Below are positions 33,904-43,894 of a stretch of DNA of 64,000 nucleotides, one piece after another (the first letter of the stretch is position 1; every line of letters begins with the position of its first letter). The notes below the pieces were generated by a model. The model was not told where the DNA came from and did not search any database. It was given only the letters and a program-made list of their open reading frames with translations. The position numbers and the translations under genes are program-made. Origin of the DNA: Flavobacterium cheongpyeongense (GTDB lineage Bacteria; Bacteroidota; Bacteroidia; Flavobacteriales; Flavobacteriaceae); the NCBI RefSeq assembly GCF_003202435.1, contig NZ_QJHK01000013.1:62001-126000 (forward strand), in the 5' to 3' direction.

Positions 33904-36039
33904 TTAGTTCACTGTCGCACCATTCGGAGCATCAGCATCAGGATTGATAAAAACCAATTTCCCTTCGGCATTTGTTGTCATTAAAATCATTCCCTGGCTT
34001 TCTACGCCGCGTAAAGCTCTTGGAGCTAAGTTGGCTAAAACAGAAACTCTTTTCCCGATGATTTCTTCCGGAGTAAAGCTTTCTGCAATTCCGGAAACAA
34101 TGGTACGAACGTCGATTCCGGTATCCACTTTTAGCACTAAAAGTTTGTTTGCTTTTGGCATTTTTTCAGCCTCCAGAATAGTTCCTACACGAATGTCCAT
34201 TTTAGCAAAATCCTCAAACTGAATCAAATCTTTTTGTGGTTCCGGCTGTTTGCTTTCGGCAAGATTAGCGGTTTTTGTTGCTTCCAATTTATCTATTTGT
34301 TTTTGTATTTCTTCGTCTTCTATTTTTGCGAAAAGCAATTCTGCCTCACCAATTTTATGTCCAGCCGGAATCAAATCGGAATGCTGAGCAATATCATTCC
34401 AACCCAACGTTTTATCAATAATAATGTCTTTTGCATCTGGGTTTTTCTCTTTTAGAAACTTGCTGAATCCTTCAAAATGTTCTTTCAGATCACTTAATTT
34501 AAGAATTCCTGAAAGCTTAGAAGCTGTAAATGGTAAAAACGGTTCAGCCAAAACGCTCAGAGCAGCAGCAATCTGTAAGGCCACATACATTTGGGTTTTT
34601 ACCCGCTCCGGATTGTCTTTCATTACTTTCCAGGGCTCTTCATCTGCCAGATATTTATTTCCTAAACGGGCAACATTCATCAATTCGCCCAAAGCTTCAC
34701 GGAATCTGTAACGTTCTACTGAACTTGAGATCACAGCCGGATAGGCTTTTAATTCAGCTAAAGTATTTTCATCAACTTCGGATAATTCATTTGGCGTTGG
34801 AATAACACCATCGTAATATTTGTTGGTTAAAACCACCACACGGTTAATGAAATTCCCAAAAATGGCAACCAATTCATTATTGTTTCTCGCCTGAAAATCT
34901 TTCCAGGTAAAGTCGTTATCTTTTGTTTCAGGAGCATTTGCTGTCAATGCATAACGCAAAACATCTTGTTTTTCAGGAAATTCATCCAAATATTCGTGTA
35001 ACCAGACTGCCCAGTTTTTAGAAGTCGAAAGTTTGTTTCCTTCCAGATTCAAAAACTCATTTGCAGGCACATTGTCCGGCAAAATATAACTTCCTTCTGC
35101 TTTTAACATCGCCGGGAAAATAATACAGTGAAAAACAATATTGTCTTTACCAATAAAGTGAACCAGTTTGGTATCCTGATCTTTCCAATAAGGTTCCCAG
35201 TCTTTTCCTTCGCGAGCCGCCCATTCTTTTGTAGAAGAGATATATCCGATAGGCGCATCAAACCAAACATATAATTTTTTTCCTTCGGCACCTTCCACCG
35301 GGACATCGATTCCCCAATCAAGGTCACGCGTTACTGCACGAGGTTCAAGTCCGCCGTCAACCCATGATTTTACCTGTCCGTAAACATTAGGTTTCCAGTC
35401 GTTTTTATGTCCGACTAAAATCCATTCCTGTAAAAATTCAGTATAACGGTCTAAAGGTAAAAACCAGTGTTTTGTCGATTTTAAAATTGGGGTTTCTCCT
35501 GTTATCGTTGATTTTGGATTGATCAAATCGGTAGCATTGAGTGTAGATCCGCATTTTTCGCATTGATCGCCGTAAGCTTCCGGATTATCACATCTCGGAC
35601 AGGTCCCTACTACAAAACGATCCGCTAAAAATTGGTCAGCTTTTGCATCATACAATTGTTCTGTAACTTCTTCGATAAAATCACCATTTTTGTATAATTT
35701 TCTAAAGAATTCCTGAGCCGTATCATGATGAATTTTTGCCGAAGTCCTGGAATAGTTATTAAATGATATTCCGAAATCAGCAAACGATTTACGAATAATG
35801 CCATCATATTTGTCAATAACTTCTTGTGGTGTCACTCCTTCTTTTTTGGCTTTCATCGAAATGGCAACACCATGTTCGTCGCTTCCGCAAATAAAAGCAA
35901 CGTCTTTTCCCTGCAAACGAAGGTATCTCGAATAAATATCTGCAGGTACATAAACTCCTGCCAAATGCCCAATATGTATAGGACCATTCGTATAAGGTAA
36001 TGCCGCTGTGATTGTATATCTTTTTGGATTCTGAATCAT
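33904..36039 (-). CDS. metG: Methionyl-tRNA synthetase with C-terminal tRNA-binding domain
   Basis: A 711-residue class I aminoacyl-tRNA synthetase. HIGH appears as PIHIGHL, the zinc knuckle as CPRCDNPEAYGDQCEKC, and KMSKS as KLSTSKNW. The C-terminal EMAP-II-like domain (about 605-711, MDIRVGTILEAEKMPKANKLLVL) binds tRNA and supports dimerisation. The start at 36039 is chosen because a -7 box (TATTTTTG, 36060-36067 on the minus strand) lies inside the longer frame, whose first codon would be TTG. Confidence 0.95.
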   Translation of the reverse strand: MIQNPKRYTITAALPYTNGPIHIGHLAGVYVPADIYSRYLRLQGKDVAFICGSDEHGVAISMKAKKEGVTPQEVIDKYDGIIRKSFADFGISFNNYSRTSAKIHHDTAQEFFRKLYKNGDFIEEVTEQLYDAKADQFLADRFVVGTCPRCDNPEAYGDQCEKCGSTLNATDLINPKSTITGETPILKSTKHWFLPLDRYTEFLQEWILVGHKNDWKPNVYGQVKSWVDGGLEPRAVTRDLDWGIDVPVEGAEGKKLYVWFDAPIGYISSTKEWAAREGKDWEPYWKDQDTKLVHFIGKDNIVFHCIIFPAMLKAEGSYILPDNVPANEFLNLEGNKLSTSKNWAVWLHEYLDEFPEKQDVLRYALTANAPETKDNDFTWKDFQARNNNELVAIFGNFINRVVVLTNKYYDGVIPTPNELSEVDENTLAELKAYPAVISSSVERYRFREALGELMNVARLGNKYLADEEPWKVMKDNPERVKTQMYVALQIAAALSVLAEPFLPFTASKLSGILKLSDLKEHFEGFSKFLKEKNPDAKDIIIDKTLGWNDIAQHSDLIPAGHKIGEAELLFAKIEDEEIQKQIDKLEATKTANLAESKQPEPQKDLIQFEDFAKMDIRVGTILEAEKMPKANKLLVLKVDTGIDVRTIVSGIAESFTPEEIIGKRVSVLANLAPRALRGVESQGMILMTTNAEGKLVFINPDADAPNGATVN

Positions 36040-36258
36040 TGTATGAATTTTATTGGGTGCAAAAATAAGCAATAGAATTGAGAATTTGTTATTTCACCGA
36101 GAATCGCTGAGTTTTTAATCCCAAAGTCGCAGAGTTGCAAAGCTTTTTAAATTAATGCCACAGATAAGCGATTAAAAAATGATTTTTTCTTCAACTAAAA
36201 TTCACTTAACGAAACTGCAATTAGTGATTGCGTAAAGTAATTGGCTGATAATCCTAAT

Positions 36259-37146
36259 TTATTTGAAATAATTTCCAAACTCAACGGGCATTTTACTTAA
36301 TGGTTTTATTTTGATATTTTTATAGTAAACTTCACAGGCTTCACTTTGCAATTGTATTTTTCCTTCGGTTAAAGGCATAAATTTTTCACCATCAAAATAA
36401 CGGGAATTTTGTAAAACCATGACTACTTTTTTGTTAATTATATGAAGACTTTTTCCTTTAAAACAAACCAATTCTATTTCTGTCCAGCCGTTATTAGCTG
36501 TTTCAGCTCTCATTTTTCGCATGCAAAATCCCGTATTTTCAGTATGCGTTCCAAACGGAATAAATGGTTGTCCTTCATCTGCTACGGCATTCATTCCTCC
36601 TTCGGGGAGATAGGCTTTGATATCAATTGCTGAATTAGCAATGTTCCAATAATCGCCAAAATGGCCTTCCATTATTTGAAACTCTTGTGATAACATCCAG
36701 GCCCGCCAGTAATCTACGCCCGCTTTCCCCTGCGAATGATATAACACACCAGCATCCATGAGTTTATTCGTTCTGGGTTCCCATTTTTTATTTCCAAATC
36801 TAACTTTTAGTTTAAGGTGATAGTTCTTGAAATTTTCTTTGGTGAACACGCAGCCATAATATTCGCCTGAGACTTTAAGTACATTTTCATCGTTTTCCCG
36901 AATCACCATAAACATATTGTTTACATTCTTATTATAACCAATAGGTGGTATTTCGTTTCCATTAACATCCGTTGGGATTTTACCGGAGTATCCGTTCTGG
37001 TGTTTATAACTTAGATACATGTCCCATTTACTGAGGTTGTGGTCTAATAAATTTATCCAGCCATCTTCGAATGAGTTTGTTGCTGTAGTTGCAGAAGTCA
37101 GGCTAAAAAGAAAGGAAAAAGCTATCAGAATGGAGTGTTTTTTCAT
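36259..37146 (-). CDS. Exported DUF1080 (3-keto-disaccharide hydrolase fold) protein
   Basis: A 295-residue protein with a signal peptide (about 1-22) followed by a concanavalin-like DUF1080 domain (GWINLLDHNLSKWDMYLS, then YHSQGKAGVDYWRAWMLSQEFQIMEGHFGDYW). Some members hydrolyse 3-keto glycosides; the activity here is not proven. The ATG at 37146 (MKKHSILIAF) is preferred over one 12 codons upstream, because it gives a normal signal peptide. Confidence 0.82.
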   Translation of the reverse strand: MKKHSILIAFSFLFSLTSATTATNSFEDGWINLLDHNLSKWDMYLSYKHQNGYSGKIPTDVNGNEIPPIGYNKNVNNMFMVIRENDENVLKVSGEYYGCVFTKENFKNYHLKLKVRFGNKKWEPRTNKLMDAGVLYHSQGKAGVDYWRAWMLSQEFQIMEGHFGDYWNIANSAIDIKAYLPEGGMNAVADEGQPFIPFGTHTENTGFCMRKMRAETANNGWTEIELVCFKGKSLHIINKKVVMVLQNSRYFDGEKFMPLTEGKIQLQSEACEVYYKNIKIKPLSKMPVEFGNYFK

Positions 37147-37469
37147 AAGTGGTTTGATAATTAAGATAAAATGATTTCTCAAATCTACAAAATAATGTCT
37201 CAGTTATAATGTCTTATTAATTCAAAATCAGGTACCATTCTTGTATTTTATCTTTCTGAAATACTATAAGCATTGTGATCCGTTTTTTTAATTAAAAGAT
37301 AATTTGCAAGAATAAAAAACGGTGAACCTAATCATCAGTAACCTTGAAATTTATCTAAAGTTTAAAAACTTACTTTTAAATAGAACCAGTTTAAACAATC
37401 ACTACAGGTAAAATTTTCAAAATATATTTCGCAATCTTTACCATTCAAAAACAACAACAAAACAATTTT
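37147..37469. other. Intergenic gap without visible features
   Basis: A/T-rich spacer between the DUF1080 and CDGSH genes, which diverge. I see no gene, no strong hairpin and no complete promoter. Confidence 0.4.
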
Positions 37470-37697
37470 ATGAGCAAGACAAAACTTATCATTAATAAAA
37501 ATGGATCAATTAAAATCGAAGGTGATTTTGAAATCATGGATTCAGAAGGAACTCTTTACGGACTGCAAGGAAGATCAGCATTAGGGCTTTGCCGTTGCGG
37601 ATTATCAAATAACAAACCTTTTTGCGATGGTGGGCACAGAAATAATTTCGAACATGATTCTGTAGCGTTTGATTTACCGCCCATGAAGACAAATTAG
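37470..37697 (+). CDS. CDGSH-type iron-sulfur protein
   Basis: A 75-residue protein with the 2Fe-2S CDGSH signature: CRCGLSNNKPFCDGGH gives three Cys and one His ligand. The one-domain form is common in bacteria and is thought to transfer electrons or clusters; the partner is unknown. Confidence 0.9.
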   Translation: MSKTKLIINKNGSIKIEGDFEIMDSEGTLYGLQGRSALGLCRCGLSNNKPFCDGGHRNNFEHDSVAFDLPPMKTN

Positions 37698-37888
37698 TTT
37701 TTTGTTTTTTAAATACAGAAGCCACATTTTTTTAGGATGTGGTTTTTTTGTTTACAGTATTTGAATTGTTATTTTTCGTTGAAGATTACTTTTTTATTAG
37801 ATTCTGGAATTTTAACAATATGAAAAGGCTGCGTCATTACTAATGTATCATCTCCTTTTTATTAGTTTATAAACTTCTCCAGTTTTCT

Positions 37889-38791
37889 TTAAACATAAAG
37901 TTCCCCTTTCATGGTTATCACAGAAGAACCGCCAACCAAAATATCATTTTCCCTTATCATGACTTCAATAACAGAAGGCTGATTTAATTTTACGCCCTGT
38001 AAAATCTTGTATTCTGTGTTTAGTTTTGCCTGTTTTTTAGAAGTCAAAAAACCAATTAACGGACCGGCGGCAGTTCCGGTAGCAGGATCTTCATAAATTC
38101 CGATTACAGGATTGAAGAATCTGGCTTCGGCAATGTTGCCTTCCTTTTGATTTGAAATAGTAAAGCAGTAAAATCCTTCGGATTGATATTCTTTTGAGAT
38201 TTCGATTAAAAGCTTGTGATCAGGAACAATGCTGTTTAAGATCTGACTGTTTTTTATCGGAACCATGATATGAGCGACCTCCGTTTTTACAATTGTCGGG
38301 ACAAAATCATTGCTGTCTAAATCTTCCATTTTTAAGCCAAGAGCCACAGCCAGTTTATAAGTTGGGATTTCCTTTTTGATAACAGCTGTTTTTTGATGCA
38401 TTTGCACAACAGGATCGTAAGTAACCGAATCGAAATTTACCGTTAATGCAATCGGTGATTGTTTCATGATTACAAATTTGCTGTTTTCCTGTTGCTCCTC
38501 AAAGATGGGCATTTTTTTGAGCAAAGCACCACATACTGCACCCAGTAAATTATGACCGGCACCATCTATTTCGATTCCGGTTGGGGTAAACGAACGAACA
38601 TTTAATGCTTTTTGTTCCTTTGAATAATAAACAAATGAAGTTTCAGAATAACCAAATTCCTTAGAAATATCCTTATAGGTTTGAAGTGCTAAATCGCCAT
38701 CAGTAAAAACAACAGATAATGGATTTCCTTTGTAACTTTTATTTGAGAATACATCTAAAACATAATATTCTAATACTTTTCTGTCTGTCAT
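37889..38791 (-). CDS. PhzF family isomerase
   Basis: A 300-residue protein of the PhzF/diaminopimelate-epimerase fold. The N-terminal VLDVFSNKSYKGNPLSVV and the EDPATGTAAGPLIGFL block near the C-terminus are family marks. PhzF itself isomerises DHHA in phenazine synthesis, but most members have other, unknown substrates. There are no phenazine genes nearby, so I do not assign that role. Confidence 0.88.
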   Translation of the reverse strand: MTDRKVLEYYVLDVFSNKSYKGNPLSVVFTDGDLALQTYKDISKEFGYSETSFVYYSKEQKALNVRSFTPTGIEIDGAGHNLLGAVCGALLKKMPIFEEQQENSKFVIMKQSPIALTVNFDSVTYDPVVQMHQKTAVIKKEIPTYKLAVALGLKMEDLDSNDFVPTIVKTEVAHIMVPIKNSQILNSIVPDHKLLIEISKEYQSEGFYCFTISNQKEGNIAEARFFNPVIGIYEDPATGTAAGPLIGFLTSKKQAKLNTEYKILQGVKLNQPSVIEVMIRENDILVGGSSVITMKGELYV

Positions 38792-38924
38792 ACTTTCCTA
38801 TCTTAGACTTTCAAACCTTTTTAGAGGGAATAAAATTACGGTTTATTCTTGTATTTCACTTATAAGATTAACCTTCCATGCGTTATTTTAGTATTACTTT
38901 ATGATTAAAAGTTCGCTTTTCTAA

Positions 38925-39481
38925 TTAAAGTATTCTTTTTTGTTCAGCACTTACGCTTATTGTTTTTTTAAGTCTCGAAATTCGGGTTTTTTCCTGTTTG
39001 GCACTCATAATCAAGTGGATCACGACTTTTTGTAAGATGGTGCCTGTTTGTCAAAAAATTCCCAGGCAGGTTTATTGGTTTTGAATTGTTTTTCAAATTC
39101 GGGATCGAGGATATAAGCTTCTTTTTCGTGTGAATAAATTCGGGAACGTTCTCCAGATCTGAATTCGAAAGCTTTTAGACCGGCTTCAGTCATGAGTCCT
39201 GCTTTTGTAAGCTGTTCAACTTTTTTGATATTAATCGCACTCCAGATGCTGGATTTCTTTCTCGGTGTAAACCGAATCGTATAACTTTCATCGTCAATAG
39301 TTTTTCGAATACCATCTATCCAGCCAAAACAAAGTGCCTGATCTACAGATTCTGACCAGGATATCGTTGGTTTTTTGCAGCTTACTTTATAAAAACCAAC
39401 CAATAATTCGGTTTCGGTTTGGTGATGCTTTTCCAGCCATGCTCTGAAATTTTCCTGGGTTGGGAAGAAGGTTGGTCTCAT
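38925..39481 (-). pseudogene. YdeI/OmpD-associated family protein, frameshifted near the 3' end
   Basis: The open frame 39481 to 39020 gives 153 residues of a YdeI-like protein (SWSESVDQALCFGWIDG, FTPRKKSSIWSAINIKK, PAWEFFDKQAPSYKK). Family members go on for about 35 residues. That tail exists in another frame: VVIHLIMSAKQEKTRISRLKK ends at a stop at 38925-38927. One missing A in a run of five A (with AAA AAA the frame is restored) accounts for the break. This is a frameshift in the gene or a homopolymer sequencing error. The ATG overlaps the thioredoxin-like gene's stop. Confidence 0.8.
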
Positions 39482-39972
39482 TTTTTATATTTCGTAATAA
39501 TGTCTTTTATTACCTCTGACGTAAGTTCAAAACCATTTAAGATAGGATAACCTTCCCAACGAACAATGCCATCCGGATCTATTAAGATGCAATGAGGAAT
39601 TCCTTGAACTTCCAATTTATTGTACATTGTTCTTCCGGTATCTATGGCACTGTAATATTCTATTTTAGGAGTCTCGAGGGCATTTATAGCTTCTTTTGAT
39701 TCATCGCTGATTCCGATTACCACCAGCTCATTCTCGAATTCTTTTTTGAAGCGGTTTAATTCAGGTATGGCTATTTTGCACGGACCGCACCAGGTTGCCC
39801 AAAAATCAATCAGAATAAATTTTCCTTTTGTTTCAGGTTGGTCCGAAATCCATTTTTCTACATCTAGTTTAGGTGCTTTTTGATTAATAATTGATTTAGC
39901 CCAAAGTCTTTTTTGTTGTGCCAATGTATTTAAGACCATTAAACAGGTTAATACGAGTATCGTTTTTTTCAT
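39478..39972 (-). CDS. TlpA-like thioredoxin-fold protein
   Basis: A 164-residue exported protein with a signal peptide (about 1-20) and a thioredoxin fold with the redox motif WATWCGPCK (about 63-71). Cis-Pro lies in IPHCILIDPDG. It reduces or oxidises disulfides in the periplasm. Its stop overlaps the start of the YdeI-like gene by four bases. Confidence 0.87.
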   Translation of the reverse strand: MKKTILVLTCLMVLNTLAQQKRLWAKSIINQKAPKLDVEKWISDQPETKGKFILIDFWATWCGPCKIAIPELNRFKKEFENELVVIGISDESKEAINALETPKIEYYSAIDTGRTMYNKLEVQGIPHCILIDPDGIVRWEGYPILNGFELTSEVIKDIITKYKK

Positions 39973-40249
39973 GCGGTTTGTGATATTTTGGTTTAGTAAT
40001 GTTTTTTATATCTTGTTCTTTCTTATTGTTAATCAAGGAAGCTAAATCAAAACAACTGATAATTGATATTTTTTCATTTAAGTTTTATTTTTTATAATAT
40101 TTTCGTGTAAACTAATAATGGTTTAGCAAAGATTCTTTTAATTGATTTTCAAATTCTTTTACTGTAATATTTTTTTGGATTTAAGGCTAAAATACTCTTT
40201 TTTAATGTTGAAAATTTGACACAAAACCAATTTTCTTACGAAAACGAGA

Positions 40250-40340
40250 TTGCGTTAGGGATAGAGGCGGTATCCTTTTGCCGGCGAAGTAAGGCAAAAG
40301 ATAAAGCCGAAAGCCCGCCCCGGAGGGTAACGCCCAAAAA
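40250..40340 (+). ncRNA. flavo-1-like structured intergenic element, copy 2
   Basis: GGGATAGAGGCGGTATCCTTT is followed by hairpin CTTTTGCC / GGCAAAAG and AAAGATAAAGCC. Outer arms GCGTTA (40252-40257) and TAACGC (40328-40333) pair. It shares the ATCCTTT-hairpin-AAAGAT core with the other copies. The rest of the gap from 39973 to 40249 shows nothing else. Confidence 0.6.
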
Positions 40341-40398
40341 ATAATTATTATTCAGTTTCTTATATTTGCAGACGAAATTAATGATAAGCAAAGAAATC

Positions 40399-40566
40399 AT
40401 GGCAAAAGGACCTGAAAAAAACACCAAAAACAAGGCTTTGCATACCAAATTGCTAAACCGGAAAAAGGCAAAACTTCAGGAGGAGAAAAAAGAACGTGCA
40501 TTACGTTTGAAAGCCTTAGTAGCAAAAATGAATGAAAGGAAGAGCAGCGATGGTGATGCTATATAA
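40399..40566 (+). CDS. Small basic protein of unknown function
   Basis: A 55-residue, Lys/Arg-rich, probably helical protein (NKALHTKLLNRKKAKLQEEKKERALRLKAL). The start MAKGPEKN at 40399 is chosen; an ATG-less upstream extension exists. A -7-like TATATTTG at 40361-40368 precedes it. I cannot assign a function. Confidence 0.5.
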   Translation: MAKGPEKNTKNKALHTKLLNRKKAKLQEEKKERALRLKALVAKMNERKSSDGDAI

Positions 40567-40633
40567 ATTAGATTGTATTTCTTTTCTGTTTTATTTTAAC
40601 TGAAATTTACAATCAATCCCAAAACAAATCAAA

Positions 40634-41176
40634 ATGGAAGAATTCGGTAGAATAATAGTTTCAGAAACGGCAATGAAAAGTGAAAATCTTCAGGATGTCA
40701 TTCACTCAAATATTTCGGTAATCAATTTAATGCGCGAAGAAGGTGTCGATGACGAGTTCATTCACGAAGATGCGTTGATGAGTTATTATCTGGATTATTA
40801 CTGGTCACAATATGCCGAAGGAAATTTTGCCCAATTTGTTTATAAATCTGGCTGGAATAAAGAACTGAACGAATTAATCGAAGAAGGCCTCGCATTAATT
40901 GGTGCCGAAAAACATTTGGAATTGTTTCAGAATCAGGCTAAAAGAGTTAAATTGCTGAGTAGCGTTAAAATTGATAAATTCTTAAAGGGCAAATTCGAAG
41001 GAGTAAACCCAACAAGAGATTTGCTTAATAGTGATACTTTTTTCGAATTAGATGAAAACTTAGTTGAACTCAATGCAGCGTTTTTAAAAAACCATCCTGA
41101 TTTTGAAGTGCTTCCGGTAGATGAGATATTTTCAGTTTTAGAAGAATTTATAGGGCATGAAATCAAGAAAGCCTGA
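40634..41176 (+). CDS. DUF4375/DMP19-like protein
   Basis: A 180-residue protein that resembles the DMP19/DUF4375 family: acidic, helical, with DDEFIHEDALMSYYLDYYWSQYAEGNFAQFVYKSGWN. Function unknown. Confidence 0.65.
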   Translation: MEEFGRIIVSETAMKSENLQDVIHSNISVINLMREEGVDDEFIHEDALMSYYLDYYWSQYAEGNFAQFVYKSGWNKELNELIEEGLALIGAEKHLELFQNQAKRVKLLSSVKIDKFLKGKFEGVNPTRDLLNSDTFFELDENLVELNAAFLKNHPDFEVLPVDEIFSVLEEFIGHEIKKA

Positions 41177-41361
41177 TTAATTACCAATTTTTCAAACCAT
41201 AAATTTTGCGATTCTGCAGGATAGTTGACTTTATAAAATTGCTTTGAATATCCCGGAGCATTTAGCGAATCTTTGCACAATAAGTTCATTTTTTGGATTT
41301 TATGTAAAAATCTTTGTAAGAAAATTTTATATTTGGATGCTCCCAAATACTAAAATCAACT

Positions 41362-42288
41362 ATGAAAATTAAAACCTGCACCATTCTCATCGGGATCTTT
41401 ATGTTTTTTAGCTCCTGTGATAAGAATAAAAAACCAGCCATTGATGAAAAAGAACCAGATTTATCAGAGCAGGTTCAGCCTGAAAATCTAAAATATAAAC
41501 CAGTCAAAAAACTTCTTTTTAAAGACAATGATGCGATACTACTATCTGAAGAATTGGATTTGAAACTCTTAAAAAGAGCAGTCGTAAATCTAAATATCAG
41601 GTATTCTGATTTAAGAATCAACGAAACAACTTCTGTTAGTTATAATGATGAAATTGCTTTTTTTGTCATTACTTATTTAGTTAAAACAGAAGAGCCGGAA
41701 AAGCCAAATACAGGAGAGGATAACCCGGGTGATTATTTCGAAAGAAAATACCTTTTTGTCAATAAAGAAGACGGGAAAATCATTGCTCAGGAAACAGATT
41801 TTAATCTGAGTTACAATGAAAATGAAGGAATGCATTTCTCTAAGACCTATATCCTTAAAGACCTAATTCAGTTAAACGAAAATATTACAGGAGTTGCATT
41901 TTATACCGAAGAAGCTTCCGGAAGCCGTGTAAGTTTATATTCTCAGCAAAAATTTACAGTAATTGCCTTAATAAATGATAAAATTAAAAAGTTGTTGTAT
42001 GAATATCCTATTCGGAAAACGCAAGGAGATTCAAACGGTGGAGGCTCTTTTGAATTGGAAACATTAGAAACAGGATTAATAATTTCTGATACAGAAACAA
42101 ATGGTTTTTTAGATTTAATTGTATCAAAAAATTTTTCATACGAAGCGGCTGTAGAAGCAGATGAAGAAAAAGGTACAGATGAACAAAGTACCACTAAAGT
42201 CAAAAAAGAATCTGAAAGGATAAAATATAACGGAAAAATGTATGTGTTTAAAAAAGATGACCGATACAGGTTTCTGGATTATGATTAA
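41362..42288 (+). CDS. Lipoprotein of unknown function
   Basis: A 308-residue lipoprotein: a hydrophobic signal then the lipobox FFSSC, so it is anchored to a membrane. The rest is mainly beta and charged, with no domain I can name. A -7-like TATATTTG at 41326-41333 precedes it. Confidence 0.65.
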   Translation: MKIKTCTILIGIFMFFSSCDKNKKPAIDEKEPDLSEQVQPENLKYKPVKKLLFKDNDAILLSEELDLKLLKRAVVNLNIRYSDLRINETTSVSYNDEIAFFVITYLVKTEEPEKPNTGEDNPGDYFERKYLFVNKEDGKIIAQETDFNLSYNENEGMHFSKTYILKDLIQLNENITGVAFYTEEASGSRVSLYSQQKFTVIALINDKIKKLLYEYPIRKTQGDSNGGGSFELETLETGLIISDTETNGFLDLIVSKNFSYEAAVEADEEKGTDEQSTTKVKKESERIKYNGKMYVFKKDDRYRFLDYD

Positions 42289-42520
42289 AATTTCTGAAGC
42301 TTTGTAAACTAAAAATCGTATAAGACGAAATGCTTTTATCCTTACATAAGATTAATTTGCTTTTGGGGAAAAACATTTGCGAATCTCTGTGCAACATTAA
42401 TCCAATTTTGCGTAACATTTTTCTGATTACATTTTCCTCTAAAACTTTGTCGTAATCTTAGGAAACATTTCCTTAAATTTGCTTCCGTTATAAAAAATAC
42501 AATAGTATAAAAACCAAACT

Positions 42521-43792
42521 ATGTTACAAATCGCATTTATTAGAGAAAATCAGGAAAAAGTAATCAAGGCTTTAGCAAAACGAAATATCGATGCTAAAAG
42601 CGTTGTAGAAGAAGTGGTGCAACTAGACGAAAACCGTCGTGCAGCTCAGGCAGAATTAGACAACACTTTATCCGAATCTAATAAATTGTCCAAAGACATA
42701 GGAGAATTAATGAAGGCAGGTGAGAAAGCAAAAGCGGCTATCTTAAAAGAAAAAACGGTTTCATTAAAAGAAAAAAGCAAAGAATTAGGCGAAAAAGCAG
42801 AAGCTTTGGCAACTGAATTAACTCATAAATTATACACCCTGCCCAACCTTCCGGCTGACATTGTCCCTGAAGGGAAAACGCCCGAGGAAAATGTAAACGT
42901 TTTTCAGGAAGGAGATATTCCGGTTTTACATGAAGGTGCTCAGCCTCACTGGGAACTGGTAAAAAAATACGATATTATCGATTTTGAACTGGGTGTAAAA
43001 ATTACAGGTGCAGGTTTTCCGGTTTACAAAGGAAAAGGAGCCAGATTGCAGCGTGCATTAATCAATTATTTTCTGGATAAAAATACAGCAGCAGGTTATC
43101 ATGAAGTTCAGGTGCCACATTTAGTAAACGAGGCTTCAGGTTATGGAACAGGTCAGTTGCCGGATAAAGAAGGTCAAATGTATCATTCAACAATTGATGA
43201 TTTATATTTGATTCCGACAGCAGAGGTTCCTGTAACAAACTTATTCCGCGATGTTATCCTAAACGAAAGTGACCTTCCGGTTTTACATACGGCTTATACA
43301 CCATGTTTCCGTCGTGAAGCCGGGTCTTATGGAGCGCACGTGCGTGGATTAAACCGTTTGCACCAATTTGATAAAGTAGAAATTGTACGTGTTGAACATC
43401 CTGAAAAGTCATACGAAGCACTTGATGGAATGGTAGAACATGTAAAAGATATTTTAAAAGAATTAAAACTTCCATATAGAGTTTTACGTCTTTGCGGAGG
43501 TGATATGGGTTTTACATCGGCTTTAACCTATGATTTTGAAGTGTTTTCTACAGCTCAGGATCGCTGGTTAGAGATTAGTTCTGTATCTAACTTCGAGACT
43601 TTTCAGGCGAACCGTTTAAAATTGCGTTTTAGAGACAAAGATGGTAAAAACCAATTGGCTCATACATTAAACGGTAGCTCACTGGCTCTGCCAAGAGTTT
43701 TGGCCGGAATCATAGAAAATTACCAAACGCCGGAAGGAATCGTAATCCCAGAAGTTTTACGTCCTTACTGCGGATTTGATATTATAAATTAA
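42521..43792 (+). CDS. serS: Seryl-tRNA synthetase
   Basis: A 423-residue class II synthetase. An N-terminal coiled coil (about 25-105) that binds the tRNA long arm is followed by the catalytic domain with motif 2 (TPCFRREAGSYG) and motif 3 (NGSSLALPRVLAGIIENYQ). It charges tRNA-Ser. A -7 element TAAATTTG lies just upstream at about 42474. Confidence 0.95.
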   Translation: MLQIAFIRENQEKVIKALAKRNIDAKSVVEEVVQLDENRRAAQAELDNTLSESNKLSKDIGELMKAGEKAKAAILKEKTVSLKEKSKELGEKAEALATELTHKLYTLPNLPADIVPEGKTPEENVNVFQEGDIPVLHEGAQPHWELVKKYDIIDFELGVKITGAGFPVYKGKGARLQRALINYFLDKNTAAGYHEVQVPHLVNEASGYGTGQLPDKEGQMYHSTIDDLYLIPTAEVPVTNLFRDVILNESDLPVLHTAYTPCFRREAGSYGAHVRGLNRLHQFDKVEIVRVEHPEKSYEALDGMVEHVKDILKELKLPYRVLRLCGGDMGFTSALTYDFEVFSTAQDRWLEISSVSNFETFQANRLKLRFRDKDGKNQLAHTLNGSSLALPRVLAGIIENYQTPEGIVIPEVLRPYCGFDIIN

Positions 43793-43798
43793 AAAAGT

Positions 43799-43886
43799 TT
43801 ACAGTCGCAGTATCCAGTCACAGTTGAAAAACTGAAAACGTTGACTGCGACTGAATACTATTCAAATAGACTACGACTAAAAAGAG
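43799..43886. repeat. Dispersed 'CAGTCGCAGTAT' type repeat
   Basis: This stretch contains CAGTCGCAGTATCCAGTC and GACTGCGACTGAATAC. The minus strand of 62523-62582 has the closely related CAGTCGCAGTATTCAGT. I recall such fillers in other flavobacteria. Confidence 0.45.
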
Positions 43887-43894
43887 ACTGAAAT

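Noticed and set aside
37889..38791. PhzF homologue as evidence of phenazine synthesis
   Set aside because: No other phz genes are in the window, and most PhzF-like proteins have other roles.
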